This document shows, one piece after another, positions 17,332 through 24,643 of a DNA stretch of 64,000 bases (positions are counted from its first letter, which is position 1; every line of letters begins with the position of its first letter). The DNA is taken from the NCBI RefSeq assembly GCF_000716435.1, contig NZ_JNWO01000009.1, positions 248,001 to 312,000 of the forward strand, given 5' to 3'. Under the pieces are notes generated by a model. That model saw only the letters and a program-made list of their open reading frames with translations. It made no database searches and was not told the DNA's origin. The DNA is from Streptomyces xylophagus (GTDB lineage: Bacteria > Actinomycetota > Actinomycetes > Streptomycetales > Streptomycetaceae). Made by a program: the position numbers and the translations under genes.

Positions 17332-18411
17332 TCAGACGGTGAGCCAGTCCCGCAGCCGCCGCTCCGCCTCGGGGATCAGGGCCGCCTCGACCCGCTCGTC
17401 GACCTTGTGGGCGAGGAGTTGGGCGCCGGGGCCGTAGTTCACCGCGGGCACGCCGAGCGCGCTGAAGCGGGCCACGTCCGTCCAGCCGAACTTGGGGCGG
17501 GCCTCGCCGCCGACGGCCGCCATGAAGGCCGCCGCGGCCGGGTGGGTCAGGCCGGGGCGGGCCCCTCCGGTGTGGTCGTCGACGACGAACTCGTCGACCC
17601 CGCAGTCGGCGAAGTAGTCCCGCACGAAGGCCTCCGCCTCGGCCTCGCTGCGGTCGGGCGCGTAGCGGAAGTTGACGACAAGGGTGCACGCGTCAGGGAT
17701 GACGTTGGTGGCCACGCCCCCTTCCACACGCACCGCGTTGAGACCCTCGTGGTACTGCAGGCCGTCCACTACGGGCGTACGGGCCTCGTACGCGGCGAGC
17801 TTGGCCAGCGCACGCGAGGCCGCGTGGATCGCGTTGGAGCCCATCCACGCGCGCGCGGAGTGCGCTCGTTCACCCGTGAACTTCAGGAACATCCTGAGCG
17901 TGCCCTGGCAGCCGCCCTCGACCTGACCGTCCGTCGGCTCCAGGAGGACCGCGAAGTCGCCCTCCAGCCACTCGGGATGGGCTTCGGAGACGTGCTTGAG
18001 GCCGTTGAGGTGGGCGGCGACCTCTTCGTTGTCGTAGAAGACGAAGGTGAGGTCGCGGTTGGGGGCCGGGACCGTTGCGGCGATGCGGAGTTGGACCGCC
18101 ACGCCGGACTTCATGTCGCAGGTGCCGCAGCCCCACAGGACGCCGTTCTCGTCGAGGCGTGAGGGGACGTTGTCGGCGATCGGGACCGTGTCGATGTGGC
18201 CGGCCAGGATGACGCGTTCCGATCGCCCGAGGGTGGTGCGTGCGACGACGTTGTTGCCGTACCGGTCGACCGTCAGGTGGGGCAGGGCGCGCAGCGCGGT
18301 CTCGATCGCGTCCGCGAGGGGCTTCTCGCTGCCGCTCTCCGAGGGGAAGTCGACAAGCTGCGCGGTGAGCCGTGCGGCGTCCAGCGTGAGGTCAAGAGGG
18401 GTGTCGGCCAT
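17332..18411 (-). CDS. dapE: Succinyl-diaminopimelate desuccinylase
   Basis: A 359-residue M20-family zinc hydrolase of the lysine/meso-DAP pathway, which supplies peptidoglycan precursor. Metal and catalytic residues are visible: AGHIDTVP (His, then Asp), WGCGTCDMKSG (bridging Asp) and YDNEEVA (Glu-Glu). It works with DapC (20338-21432), whose product it hydrolyses. MADTPLDLTLDAARL fits the actinobacterial DapE start, and a -10 box lies seven bases upstream, so the transcript may be leaderless. Confidence 0.95.
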   Translation of the reverse strand: MADTPLDLTLDAARLTAQLVDFPSESGSEKPLADAIETALRALPHLTVDRYGNNVVARTTLGRSERVILAGHIDTVPIADNVPSRLDENGVLWGCGTCDMKSGVAVQLRIAATVPAPNRDLTFVFYDNEEVAAHLNGLKHVSEAHPEWLEGDFAVLLEPTDGQVEGGCQGTLRMFLKFTGERAHSARAWMGSNAIHAASRALAKLAAYEARTPVVDGLQYHEGLNAVRVEGGVATNVIPDACTLVVNFRYAPDRSEAEAEAFVRDYFADCGVDEFVVDDHTGGARPGLTHPAAAAFMAAVGGEARPKFGWTDVARFSALGVPAVNYGPGAQLLAHKVDERVEAALIPEAERRLRDWLTV

Positions 18412-18418
18412 GCCGTCG

Positions 18419-18424
18419 ACCCTA
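18419..18424 (-). promoter_or_regulatory. -10 element (TAGGGT) of a probable leaderless dapE transcript
   Basis: On the minus strand TAGGGT fits TAnnnT and ends seven bases before the dapE ATG, with no Shine-Dalgarno sequence between. Transcription would start at the ATG. The DnaA-box pair at 18436-18455 lies in the -22 to -45 zone of this promoter. Confidence 0.45.
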
Positions 18425-18435
18425 ACGCGAAGAGC

Positions 18436-18455
18436 TTGTGCACAGGTTGTCCACA
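18436..18455. promoter_or_regulatory. Paired DnaA-box-like sites
   Basis: TTGTGCACA (18436-18444) and TTGTCCACA (18447-18455) lie two bases apart in the same orientation. The second equals the Streptomyces consensus DnaA box; the first differs at one position. They sit in the 85-base gap between divergent dapE and the 18497 gene, over both promoters. A chance single match is possible, but a tandem pair in an intergenic promoter is notable. Confidence 0.5.
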
Positions 18456-18496
18456 CCCGGCGCAGCGGTAACAGGAGCCTCCAGTACCTTGTGGGA

Positions 18497-19477
18497 ATGC
18501 CTGAGCAGTCCCCCACTCCAAAGAAGCGTCGACGCGGCCGCCTCTTCCGGTTCTCAGCAGCCTTCGTGGTGCTGCTCGCCGTCGCGGGCTACCTCGTCGT
18601 CCAGTACGTCACCGGCGGTCGGGGCGGCCCCGGCTGCAAGGTGGTCTCCGGCAAGGACGACGGCCAGGAGTACGAGTTCTCGCAGGAACAGGCGATGAAC
18701 GCGGCGACGATCGCCGCCGTCGGCACCGGGCGCGGCATGCCCGAGCGGGCCGTCACGATCGCGCTCGCGACCGCCCTCCAGGAGTCGCAGCTCGTCAACA
18801 TCCAGCACGGCGACCTGGATTCGCTCGGCCTGTTCCAGCAGCGGCCCTCGCAGGGCTGGGGCACCAGGAAACAGATCCTGGACCCGACGTACGCGGCGGG
18901 CGTCTTCTACGAGCACCTCGCCAAGGTGAACGACTACCAGAAGCTCCCCCTCACGGTCGCCGCCCAGCGCGTGCAGCGCAGCGGTTACCCGGAGGCGTAC
19001 GCCAAGCACGAGCCCGACGCCGCGCTGCTGTCCGCCGCGCTCACCGGGCAGGCCGCCGCCACGCTGACCTGCCAGGGCCTCCCTGACACCACCGTGACCG
19101 CCACGGGCCCGGACGCCGTACGGGCCGCGCTGGTACGGGACTTCGGGCGCACGGTGCTGAAGGAAACCGGCGCGGAGGTGACCGGGGGCGGCTCGGCTTC
19201 GAAGGACAAGACGAAGGCCAAGTCCACTCCGGCTCCCAGCGCGAGTGCGACAGGCGGGAGCAGCACCGTGACCCTGCCGGTGCGGTCCGGCAGCACGAGG
19301 ACCGGCTGGCAGCTCGCGCACTGGGCGGTGGCCAACTCCTCGGCGCTGCACATCGAGCGTGTGTCGTACGCCGGCCGCGAATGGGCCGCCGGCAGCGCGG
19401 ACGACCCGTGGCACTCGACCGGCACGAAGGCCGCCGGCGGGGTGCGGATCGTGACCGAGCGGCAGGCCGAGAAGTAG
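18497..19477 (+). CDS. Membrane-anchored protein with lysozyme-like fold
   Basis: A 326-residue protein with a basic cytoplasmic start (KKRRRGR), one membrane helix (FSAAFVVLLAVAGYLVVQYV) and an outer domain. The segment TIALATALQESQLVNIQHGDLDSLGLFQQRPSQGWGT is characteristic of a Streptomyces family with a transglycosylase-like fold, often annotated, without good reason, as heavy metal transporter. The Glu in ALQES is placed like the catalytic Glu of lytic transglycosylases. A Ser/Ala/Thr linker and a C-terminal domain (SGSTRTGWQLAHWAVANSSALHIERVSYAGREW) resembling other wall proteins follow. TACCTT (18485-18490) is six bases before the ATG, so the mRNA may be leaderless. Confidence 0.8.
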   Translation: MPEQSPTPKKRRRGRLFRFSAAFVVLLAVAGYLVVQYVTGGRGGPGCKVVSGKDDGQEYEFSQEQAMNAATIAAVGTGRGMPERAVTIALATALQESQLVNIQHGDLDSLGLFQQRPSQGWGTRKQILDPTYAAGVFYEHLAKVNDYQKLPLTVAAQRVQRSGYPEAYAKHEPDAALLSAALTGQAAATLTCQGLPDTTVTATGPDAVRAALVRDFGRTVLKETGAEVTGGGSASKDKTKAKSTPAPSASATGGSSTVTLPVRSGSTRTGWQLAHWAVANSSALHIERVSYAGREWAAGSADDPWHSTGTKAAGGVRIVTERQAEK

Positions 19478-19500
19478 TACGGGCGGCAGGCGGGCAGTAG

Positions 19501-19518
19501 TACGGGTCCTCACCCGTA
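19501..19518. terminator. Short hairpin downstream of the 18497 gene
   Basis: TACGGGT (19501-19507) pairs with ACCCGTA (19512-19518) over a CCTC loop, 24 bases after the stop codon. It is short and has no T-run, so it may be a weak terminator. Confidence 0.4.
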
Positions 19519-19643
19519 GGGGTTACGCGTGGTCGATCCGGGCCCGGGTGTGCTCAGGTTTTCGCGCGGTCACCCTCGCGTGTGCCGAAGTCCTTGAAAA
19601 CAAAGGGCTGCGACCATTCGACGGGGTTTCGGGCCGGGCGCTC

Positions 19644-19672
19644 TTTGTCCGTTTTTATCCGTAGCTGATAAT
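19644..19672 (+). promoter_or_regulatory. Candidate promoter of the small secreted protein gene
   Basis: TTTGTC (19644-19649) and GATAAT (19667-19672) are spaced by 17 bases inside the most AT-rich part of the 295-base gap 19478-19772. The start would give a leader of about 95 bases. The -35 match to TTGACA is poor. Confidence 0.35.
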
Positions 19673-19772
19673 GCGACGCATTGCGAACTCTTTACGTTGG
19701 CGCTCCGCAACCTTCGCGCGCTTCGAGCGGTAGTCACTGCGTCCGAGCCCGGAGATCAACACAAGGAGCATC

Positions 19773-20225
19773 ATGTCCCTCCCCCTGACCCGCCGGATCG
19801 CCCGTGCCGCGCTGCTCGTCGCAGCGGGAGCGGCAGCCGGGGTCGGTGCGGCCGGCTCCGCCAGTGCGGCCCCCTCCCTGCCGGCCACCCCGAACCTGGG
19901 CGCACTGACCGCCCTGGACGGGGCGAGCGTCGGCAACACGGTCGACGGCGCGAGCCAGAACGTCACGGGGGTCGCCGGCAAGTCCGGTGGCCAGACGCTG
20001 GAGAAGGCGGTGCCGGCCGCCGGGAAGACCGGTGGGAAGGTTGCCAAGACGGTGGCGCCGGCTGCGCAGCATGTTGCCGGGGACACGGCTGGGCAGGCCG
20101 GGGGCCTGCTCGGTGACACCGCCAAGACCGCCACGGCGGGTGGCGGGTTGCCGACGGACGCGGTGACCAAGGGTGGGCTGCCGACTGCGCAGGAGCTGCC
20201 CCTTAAGGGTCTGCCGCTCGGCTAG
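19773..20225 (+). CDS. Small secreted alanine/glycine-rich protein
   Basis: A 150-residue exported protein. The signal peptide (RRIARAALLVAAGAAAGVGAAGSASAAPS) has a likely AxA cleavage site after about residue 33. The mature part is low in complexity (Ala, Gly, Thr, Val, Lys) with no Cys. The repeated xVAPAAQxVAGDTAGQAGG type composition resembles small secreted Streptomyces proteins sometimes misnamed ATP-binding protein; I see no nucleotide motif. AAGGAGC precedes the ATG. Function unknown. Confidence 0.82.
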   Translation: MSLPLTRRIARAALLVAAGAAAGVGAAGSASAAPSLPATPNLGALTALDGASVGNTVDGASQNVTGVAGKSGGQTLEKAVPAAGKTGGKVAKTVAPAAQHVAGDTAGQAGGLLGDTAKTATAGGGLPTDAVTKGGLPTAQELPLKGLPLG

Positions 20226-20239
20226 GCGCCCTGCGCTGA

Positions 20240-20267
20240 AGGGGTCCAGGGAGTTCCCTGGGCCCCT
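20240..20267. terminator. Hairpin terminator
   Basis: AGGGGTCCAGGG (20240-20251) pairs with CCCTGGGCCCCT (20256-20267) with one T-G pair and a 4-base loop, followed by ATTCTGCGTTGTTTG. It lies 15 bases after the secreted protein gene. Confidence 0.8.
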
Positions 20268-20306
20268 ATTCTGCGTTGTTTGTCGGCTTGCGGCCGGTGG
20301 GGGCTT

Positions 20307-20329
20307 GTCGCGCAGTTCCCCGCGCCCCT
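20307..20329. repeat. Copy 2 of the 30-base convergent-gap repeat (23-base core)
   Basis: GTCGCGCAGTTCCCCGCGCC and the next three bases match the core of the copies at 7023-7052 (inverted) and 23976-24005 (direct). It ends 9 bases before the dapC stop codon, in a convergent gap. Confidence 0.75.
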
Positions 20330-20337
20330 ACGGCAAC

Positions 20338-21432
20338 TCAGCTGAGCCTGTTTACAGCTGCCCGGACTCGCTCGTCCGTCGCTGTCAACGCCACTCGTAC
20401 GAAGTTCGCGCCCGCTTCTCCGTAGAAGTCGCCCGGCGCCACCAAAATGCCCAAGTCGGCCAGGTGGGACACCGTGTCCCAGCAGGACTCGTTCCTCGTT
20501 GCCCAGAGGTAGAGGCTCGCCTCGCTGTGTTCGATGCGGAAGCCGTGGGACACGAGGGCCTCGCGCAACAGCGACCGGCGGGCTGTGTAGCGCTCGCGCT
20601 GTTCGTGGACGTGGGTGTCGTCGCCCAGGGCCGCTACCACTGCCGCCTGGGTCGGGGCCGAGGTCATCATGCCGCCGTGCTTGCGGATCTGGAGGAGTGG
20701 GCCCAGGACCGCCGGGTCGCCGGCCAGGAAGGCCGCGCGGTAACCGGCGAGGTTCGAGCGCTTGGAGAGGGAGTGGACGGCGACGATGCCGTCGTAGGAA
20801 CCGCCGTTGACGTCCGGGTGCAGGACCGAGACCGGGTCGGCCTCCCAGCCCAGTTCGAGGTAGCACTCGTCGGAGAAGATCAGGATGCCGTGCTCGCGGG
20901 CCCAGGTGACGATCCGGGTCAGTTCGTCCTTCGACAGCACCTTGCCGGTCGGGTTCGAGGGCGAGTTGAGCCAGAGGAGCTTCAGGCCCTCGGGGTTCAG
21001 GGTGGTCGGGTCGTCGTAGACCTCGTGGTCGGCTCGGGCCAGGCGGGCGCCCACCTCGTATGTCGGGTAGGCCAGGCGCGGGTAGGCCACGCGGTCACCG
21101 GGGCCCAGGCCCAGCTGGGTGGGGAGCCAGGCGACGAGTTCCTTGGAGCCGACGATCGGCAGGACGTGGTGGTGGGTGACGTCACGGGCGCCGAGACGGC
21201 GTTCGACCCAGCCGGTGATCGCGTCGCGCAGGGCCGGGGTGCCCCAGACCGTGGGGTAGCCGGGCGAGTCGGCCGCGTCGATCAGGGCCTTCTGGATCAG
21301 GTCGGGGACGGGGTCCACCGGGGTGCCGACCGACAGGTCGACGATGCCGTCCGGGTGTGCCGTCGCCGTCTTCTTGTACGGCTCCAGCTTGTCCCAGGGG
21401 AAGGTGGGCAGCAGGTCGGAGACTGCGGACAC
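20338..21432 (-). CDS. dapC: Succinyldiaminopimelate transaminase
   Basis: A 364-residue class I PLP aminotransferase. The PLP lysine lies in VHSLSKRSNLAGYR. Family features NSPSNPTGKVLS and FSDECYLELGW are present, as is the opening SDLLPTFPWDKLEPYK typical of actinobacterial DapC. It makes N-succinyl-LL-DAP, the substrate of DapE (17332-18411). The start is GTG with a weak Shine-Dalgarno sequence. The ferredoxin gene lies 128 bases upstream on the same strand; the fdx-dapC pairing is conserved in mycobacteria. Confidence 0.93.
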   Translation of the reverse strand: MSAVSDLLPTFPWDKLEPYKKTATAHPDGIVDLSVGTPVDPVPDLIQKALIDAADSPGYPTVWGTPALRDAITGWVERRLGARDVTHHHVLPIVGSKELVAWLPTQLGLGPGDRVAYPRLAYPTYEVGARLARADHEVYDDPTTLNPEGLKLLWLNSPSNPTGKVLSKDELTRIVTWAREHGILIFSDECYLELGWEADPVSVLHPDVNGGSYDGIVAVHSLSKRSNLAGYRAAFLAGDPAVLGPLLQIRKHGGMMTSAPTQAAVVAALGDDTHVHEQRERYTARRSLLREALVSHGFRIEHSEASLYLWATRNESCWDTVSHLADLGILVAPGDFYGEAGANFVRVALTATDERVRAAVNRLS

Positions 21433-21560
21433 GATTTCTGGCTCACTTTCTTCGGTACGACCGGTACGACCGGAACGGCAAACGCCTCGGCCCCGTAGGG
21501 CGCTGATCGGGCGTGATCAGGCCGTACGGGACCGAGGCGGCGCGACTGCGCGGGCCGCTC

Positions 21561-21881
21561 CTACTGGTTCTGCGGCGGCAGCGCGGCGACGAAGGGGTGG
21601 TCGCGCTCGATCAGGCCCAGCTTGCTGGCACCGCCCGGGGAGCCGAGCTCGTCGAAGAACTCGACGTTCGCCTTGTAGTAGTCCTTCCACTCCTCGGGAG
21701 TGTCGTCCTCGTAGAAGATCGCCTCGACCGGGCACACCGGCTCACAGGCTCCACAGTCGACGCATTCGTCCGGGTGGATGTACAAGGACCGGGAGCCCTC
21801 GTAGATGCAGTCGACCGGGCACTCCTCGATGCACGCCTTGTCCTTGACGTCGACACAAGGCTGCGCGATGACGTAGGTCAC
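21561..21881 (-). CDS. fdxA: Seven-iron ferredoxin ([3Fe-4S][4Fe-4S])
   Basis: A 106-residue ferredoxin. Cysteines at 9, 17, 21, 25, 40, 43, 46 and 50 match Azotobacter ferredoxin I spacing: 9, 17 and 50 hold the 3Fe cluster, 21, 40, 43 and 46 the 4Fe cluster, and 25 is free. The tail (TPEEWKDYYKANVEFF and LGSPGGASKLG) is typical of FdxA. The GTG at 21881 starts VTYVIAQPC with AGGAACG upstream. It could supply electrons to P450s or other redox partners, none of which lie here. Confidence 0.95.
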   Translation of the reverse strand: MTYVIAQPCVDVKDKACIEECPVDCIYEGSRSLYIHPDECVDCGACEPVCPVEAIFYEDDTPEEWKDYYKANVEFFDELGSPGGASKLGLIERDHPFVAALPPQNQ

Positions 21882-22021
21882 GCTGTCGTTCCTCCTCGAT
21901 AGGGCGCTGGCGGGCCTCCGTAGGCTCCGCCGCCAGGCGCGCTGGAGCGCGGCGTCGTCCATGCCCGCACCTAGTATCTCCGTTCCGGGGCGTGATCCAT
22001 ACAGGAGGGGTGAACTGACCT

Positions 22022-23053
22022 GTGGAAATCTCTGCGGCCGGACGACTCGAGGTCCGCATCACCGCTGCTGACGTGGGCAAACGGGTGTCCGTCAGGCGCT
22101 TGACAGGTACGGAAGACACGGCGGAGAAGTTCACCGACACGGTGGGTGTTCTCACATCATGGGACAGCGGTGTGCTGACGATCACACGGAAGGGTGGCGA
22201 GTCCGTCCGTATTTCGGAATCCTCGCTGGTGGCGGGCAAGGTCGTCCCGGCCGCTCCGGCCCGTCGGCGGGGACCGTCCGCCGGCTACCGCGAGCTGGCG
22301 CGCGTCGCCGCACGCGGCTGGCAGCCCGTGGAGAGCGAACGGCTCGGCGAGTGGGAGCTGCGCGCCGCCGCCGGATTCACCCGCCGCGCCAACTCCGTGC
22401 TCCCGCTCGGCGATCCCGGCCTGCCCCTCGACGAGGCCCTGACTGCCGTACGACGGTGGTACGGCGACCGGGGCCTGCCCGCGTACGTCCAGACCGCGAC
22501 CGGCGCCGAGGGCACGCAGGAGGTGCTCTGCGCCGAGTTGGAACGGCGTGGCTGGACCCGTGAGGTCACGGCCGAGCTGTGGGTCGGGGCCCTGGCCCCG
22601 GTCGCCGACCGCGCCGACGCGTCCGGGGTTCTGCTGTCCCGGGCGGCCGACGAGGCGTGGCTGGCCCGCTATCAGCGCAAGGGGGTGAGCGAGGTGGCCC
22701 TCAAGGTGCTGGGGAGCGGGCCCTCGGTGTGGTTCGCGACGGTGCCCGGTGAGGGTGCGGACATGGCTCCCGCTGCCATCGGGCGGTGCGTCGTCGACGG
22801 GCGGTGGGCCGGGTTCGGTGCCGTCGAGGTCGATCCTGCGCTACGGCGGCGGGGGCTGGGCTCGCTCGTCATGGCCGCGTTGGCCTCGCGGGCGCTGGAC
22901 GAGGGGGCGTCGGCCGCCTGGTTGCAGGTCGAGGCGGACAACGCGGGGGCGCGGGCGCTGTACTCCGGGATGGGGTTCGGGGCGCATCACGCCTACCACC
23001 ACTATCGCGAGCCGGTGGCTGACAGTGCCGTCGGCCGCCTCGGAACGTCGTGA
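22022..23053 (+). CDS. GNAT-family N-acetyltransferase with N-terminal barrel domain
   Basis: A 343-residue protein. The first 80 residues (ADVGKRVSVRRLTGTEDTAEKFTDTVGVLTSW, then GESVRISESSLVAGKVV) look like a small SH3-like barrel. The C-terminal GNAT domain has the acetyl-CoA loop VDPALRRRGLGSLVM and the AWLQVEADNAGARALYSGMGF motif. The acceptor is unknown. The start is GTG 22022 with AGGAGGGG 12 bases before it. The next gene overlaps its stop by four bases. Confidence 0.85.
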   Translation: MEISAAGRLEVRITAADVGKRVSVRRLTGTEDTAEKFTDTVGVLTSWDSGVLTITRKGGESVRISESSLVAGKVVPAAPARRRGPSAGYRELARVAARGWQPVESERLGEWELRAAAGFTRRANSVLPLGDPGLPLDEALTAVRRWYGDRGLPAYVQTATGAEGTQEVLCAELERRGWTREVTAELWVGALAPVADRADASGVLLSRAADEAWLARYQRKGVSEVALKVLGSGPSVWFATVPGEGADMAPAAIGRCVVDGRWAGFGAVEVDPALRRRGLGSLVMAALASRALDEGASAAWLQVEADNAGARALYSGMGFGAHHAYHHYREPVADSAVGRLGTS

Positions 23054-23922
23054 GGGGGTACGAGTTCGCCATGCCTGCTCCCTGTCCCCCGTCGCCCGAG
23101 CGGGCCGCGGAAGTGCGTCGCCTGTTCGCCGAGGAGGCCCGGTCCGAGCGGCCCGATCTCGCGATGCTGTGCCTGCTCGTGGGGGCGGCGGCGGACGGGG
23201 CGTTGGACGACGCGGGGATCGACTCGGTCCAGATCGAACTGGACCGGCTTGCCGGGCAGTTGCCCTTCCGGCCGGGCGCCCCACTCGCCTGGGCCGATGC
23301 GCTGCGTCAACTCCTCGGCGTGCGTTTCGAGTTCCGGGGTTCGCCGGGTGACTATCAGCGGCTGGAGTCCTCGTTGCTGCACGACGTGCTGCGGCGGCGG
23401 CGCGGGTTGCCGATCCTGTTGTCCGTGGTGTGGATGGAGGTGGCTCGGCGGGCGGGGGCGCCGGTGTACGGGGTCGCGTTGCCGGGGCACTTCGTGGTCG
23501 GGTTCGGGCCGGCGGAGGATCAGGTGCTGGCCGATCCGTTCGACGGGGGGCGGGTGTTGTCGGGGGGTGATGCGGAGTTGTTGGTGGCGGGGGCGACTGG
23601 GGCGGCGCTGCATCCCTCGATGCTTGTGCCTGCGGCGCCGTTGGAGGTTGTTTCGCGCGTCCTGAACAACATCCGGGCGTGGGCTGCGGCTCGGCCGGAG
23701 CGGTCGGATGTTGCCTTGTGGGGTGTGGAGTTGGCGTTGCTGTTGCCCTCGCATCCTGCGCGGTTGCGGTATGAGCGGGCGCAACTGTTGGTTCAGCGGG
23801 GGGATTACCTCACCGGGGCGGCTGAGCTGGAGGCGTATGCGGAGGTGGTGGCTGTGGTGGATGAGGCTGCGGCTGATCGGGTTCGGGGGCAGGCTCAGTC
23901 GGCTCGGGCGATGTTGAACTGA
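23050..23922 (+). CDS. SirB1-like transglutaminase-fold / TPR protein
   Basis: A 290-residue soluble protein of the SirB1 family. SSLLHDVLRRRRGLPILLSVVWMEVARRAG followed by GVALPGHFVVGF (conserved His) and DPFDGGRVL (Asp) defines a transglutaminase-like core, but the usual Cys nucleophile is replaced by Ser or Leu in RGLPILLS. TPR-like helices follow (LEVVSRVLNNIRAWA onward). Family function is unknown. GTG at 23050 overlaps the GNAT stop by four bases; ATG at 23071, after GAGGGGG, is the alternative. Confidence 0.82.
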   Translation: MRGYEFAMPAPCPPSPERAAEVRRLFAEEARSERPDLAMLCLLVGAAADGALDDAGIDSVQIELDRLAGQLPFRPGAPLAWADALRQLLGVRFEFRGSPGDYQRLESSLLHDVLRRRRGLPILLSVVWMEVARRAGAPVYGVALPGHFVVGFGPAEDQVLADPFDGGRVLSGGDAELLVAGATGAALHPSMLVPAAPLEVVSRVLNNIRAWAAARPERSDVALWGVELALLLPSHPARLRYERAQLLVQRGDYLTGAAELEAYAEVVAVVDEAAADRVRGQAQSARAMLN

Positions 23923-23975
23923 TAGTCGCCGGTGCGCCGTTGGGGTGTCGGTTGTGCTGCGTGTGCGGGTGCGTT

Positions 23976-24005
23976 GTGGCTGGTCGCGCAGTTCCCCGCG
24001 CCCCT
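23976..24005. repeat. Copy 3 of the 30-base convergent-gap repeat
   Basis: The 30 bases starting GTGGCTGGTCGCGCAG are identical to the reverse complement of 7023-7052. They lie between the convergent SirB1-like gene and the response regulator, the third convergent gap with this sequence. Unlike copy 1, no second half forms a hairpin here. Confidence 0.8.
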
Positions 24006-24028
24006 GAGGGATCACGGCAACCTGCGTT

Positions 24029-24643
24029 TTACAGCCAGCCCTTCTCCCTCGCGATCCGTACCGCCTCCGCCCTGTTCCGTACCGCCAACTTCTGAATCGC
24101 CGTCGACAAGTAGTTGCGGACCGTCCCCTGCGACAGATGAAGGGCCGTAGCCAACTCGGCGTTGGTAGAGCCGTCCGCCGCCGCCCTCAAGACCTCCCGC
24201 TCGCGGTCCGTCAAAGGGTTGGCGCCCTCTGCCAAAGCCGCTGCCGCCAGTGTGGGGTCGATGACACGCTCGCCCGCGAGTACTTTCCTTACCGCTTGGG
24301 CCAGTTGGGCCGCCGGGGCGTCCTTGACGAGGAAGGCGTCGGCGCCTGCTTCCATCGCGCTGCGGAGGTAGCCGGGGCGGCCGAAGGTGGTGAGGACCAC
24401 CAGCTTCACCGTGGGCAGGGCCTTGTGGACCTGGGCCGCCGCCTCGATGCCTGTGCAGCCCGGCATCTCGATGTCGAGGAGAGCCACGTCCACGGCGTGT
24501 TCCCGTACCGCCGCCAACACCTCGTCGCCGCGCGCGACTTGGGCGACGACCTCGATGTCGTCCTCCAGGCCGAGCAGTGCGGCCAGTGCCTCGCGGACCA
24601 TCGACTGGTCCTCGGCGAGGAGGACCTTGATCGTACGGCTCAT
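24029..24643 (-). CDS. NarL/FixJ-family response regulator
   Basis: A 204-residue two-component regulator. The receiver domain has the acidic pair Glu11-Asp12, phosphoacceptor Asp57 (LLDIEMPG) and conserved Lys (FLVKDAP). The LuxR-type helix-turn-helix (LTDREREVLRAAADGSTNAELATALHLSQGTVRNYLS) is at the C-terminus. Its ATG shares ATGA with the stop of the sensor kinase. It resembles DesR. The palindrome at 27561-27578, upstream of the ABC operon, is a likely target. Confidence 0.95.
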   Translation of the reverse strand: MSRTIKVLLAEDQSMVREALAALLGLEDDIEVVAQVARGDEVLAAVREHAVDVALLDIEMPGCTGIEAAAQVHKALPTVKLVVLTTFGRPGYLRSAMEAGADAFLVKDAPAAQLAQAVRKVLAGERVIDPTLAAAALAEGANPLTDREREVLRAAADGSTNAELATALHLSQGTVRNYLSTAIQKLAVRNRAEAVRIAREKGWL

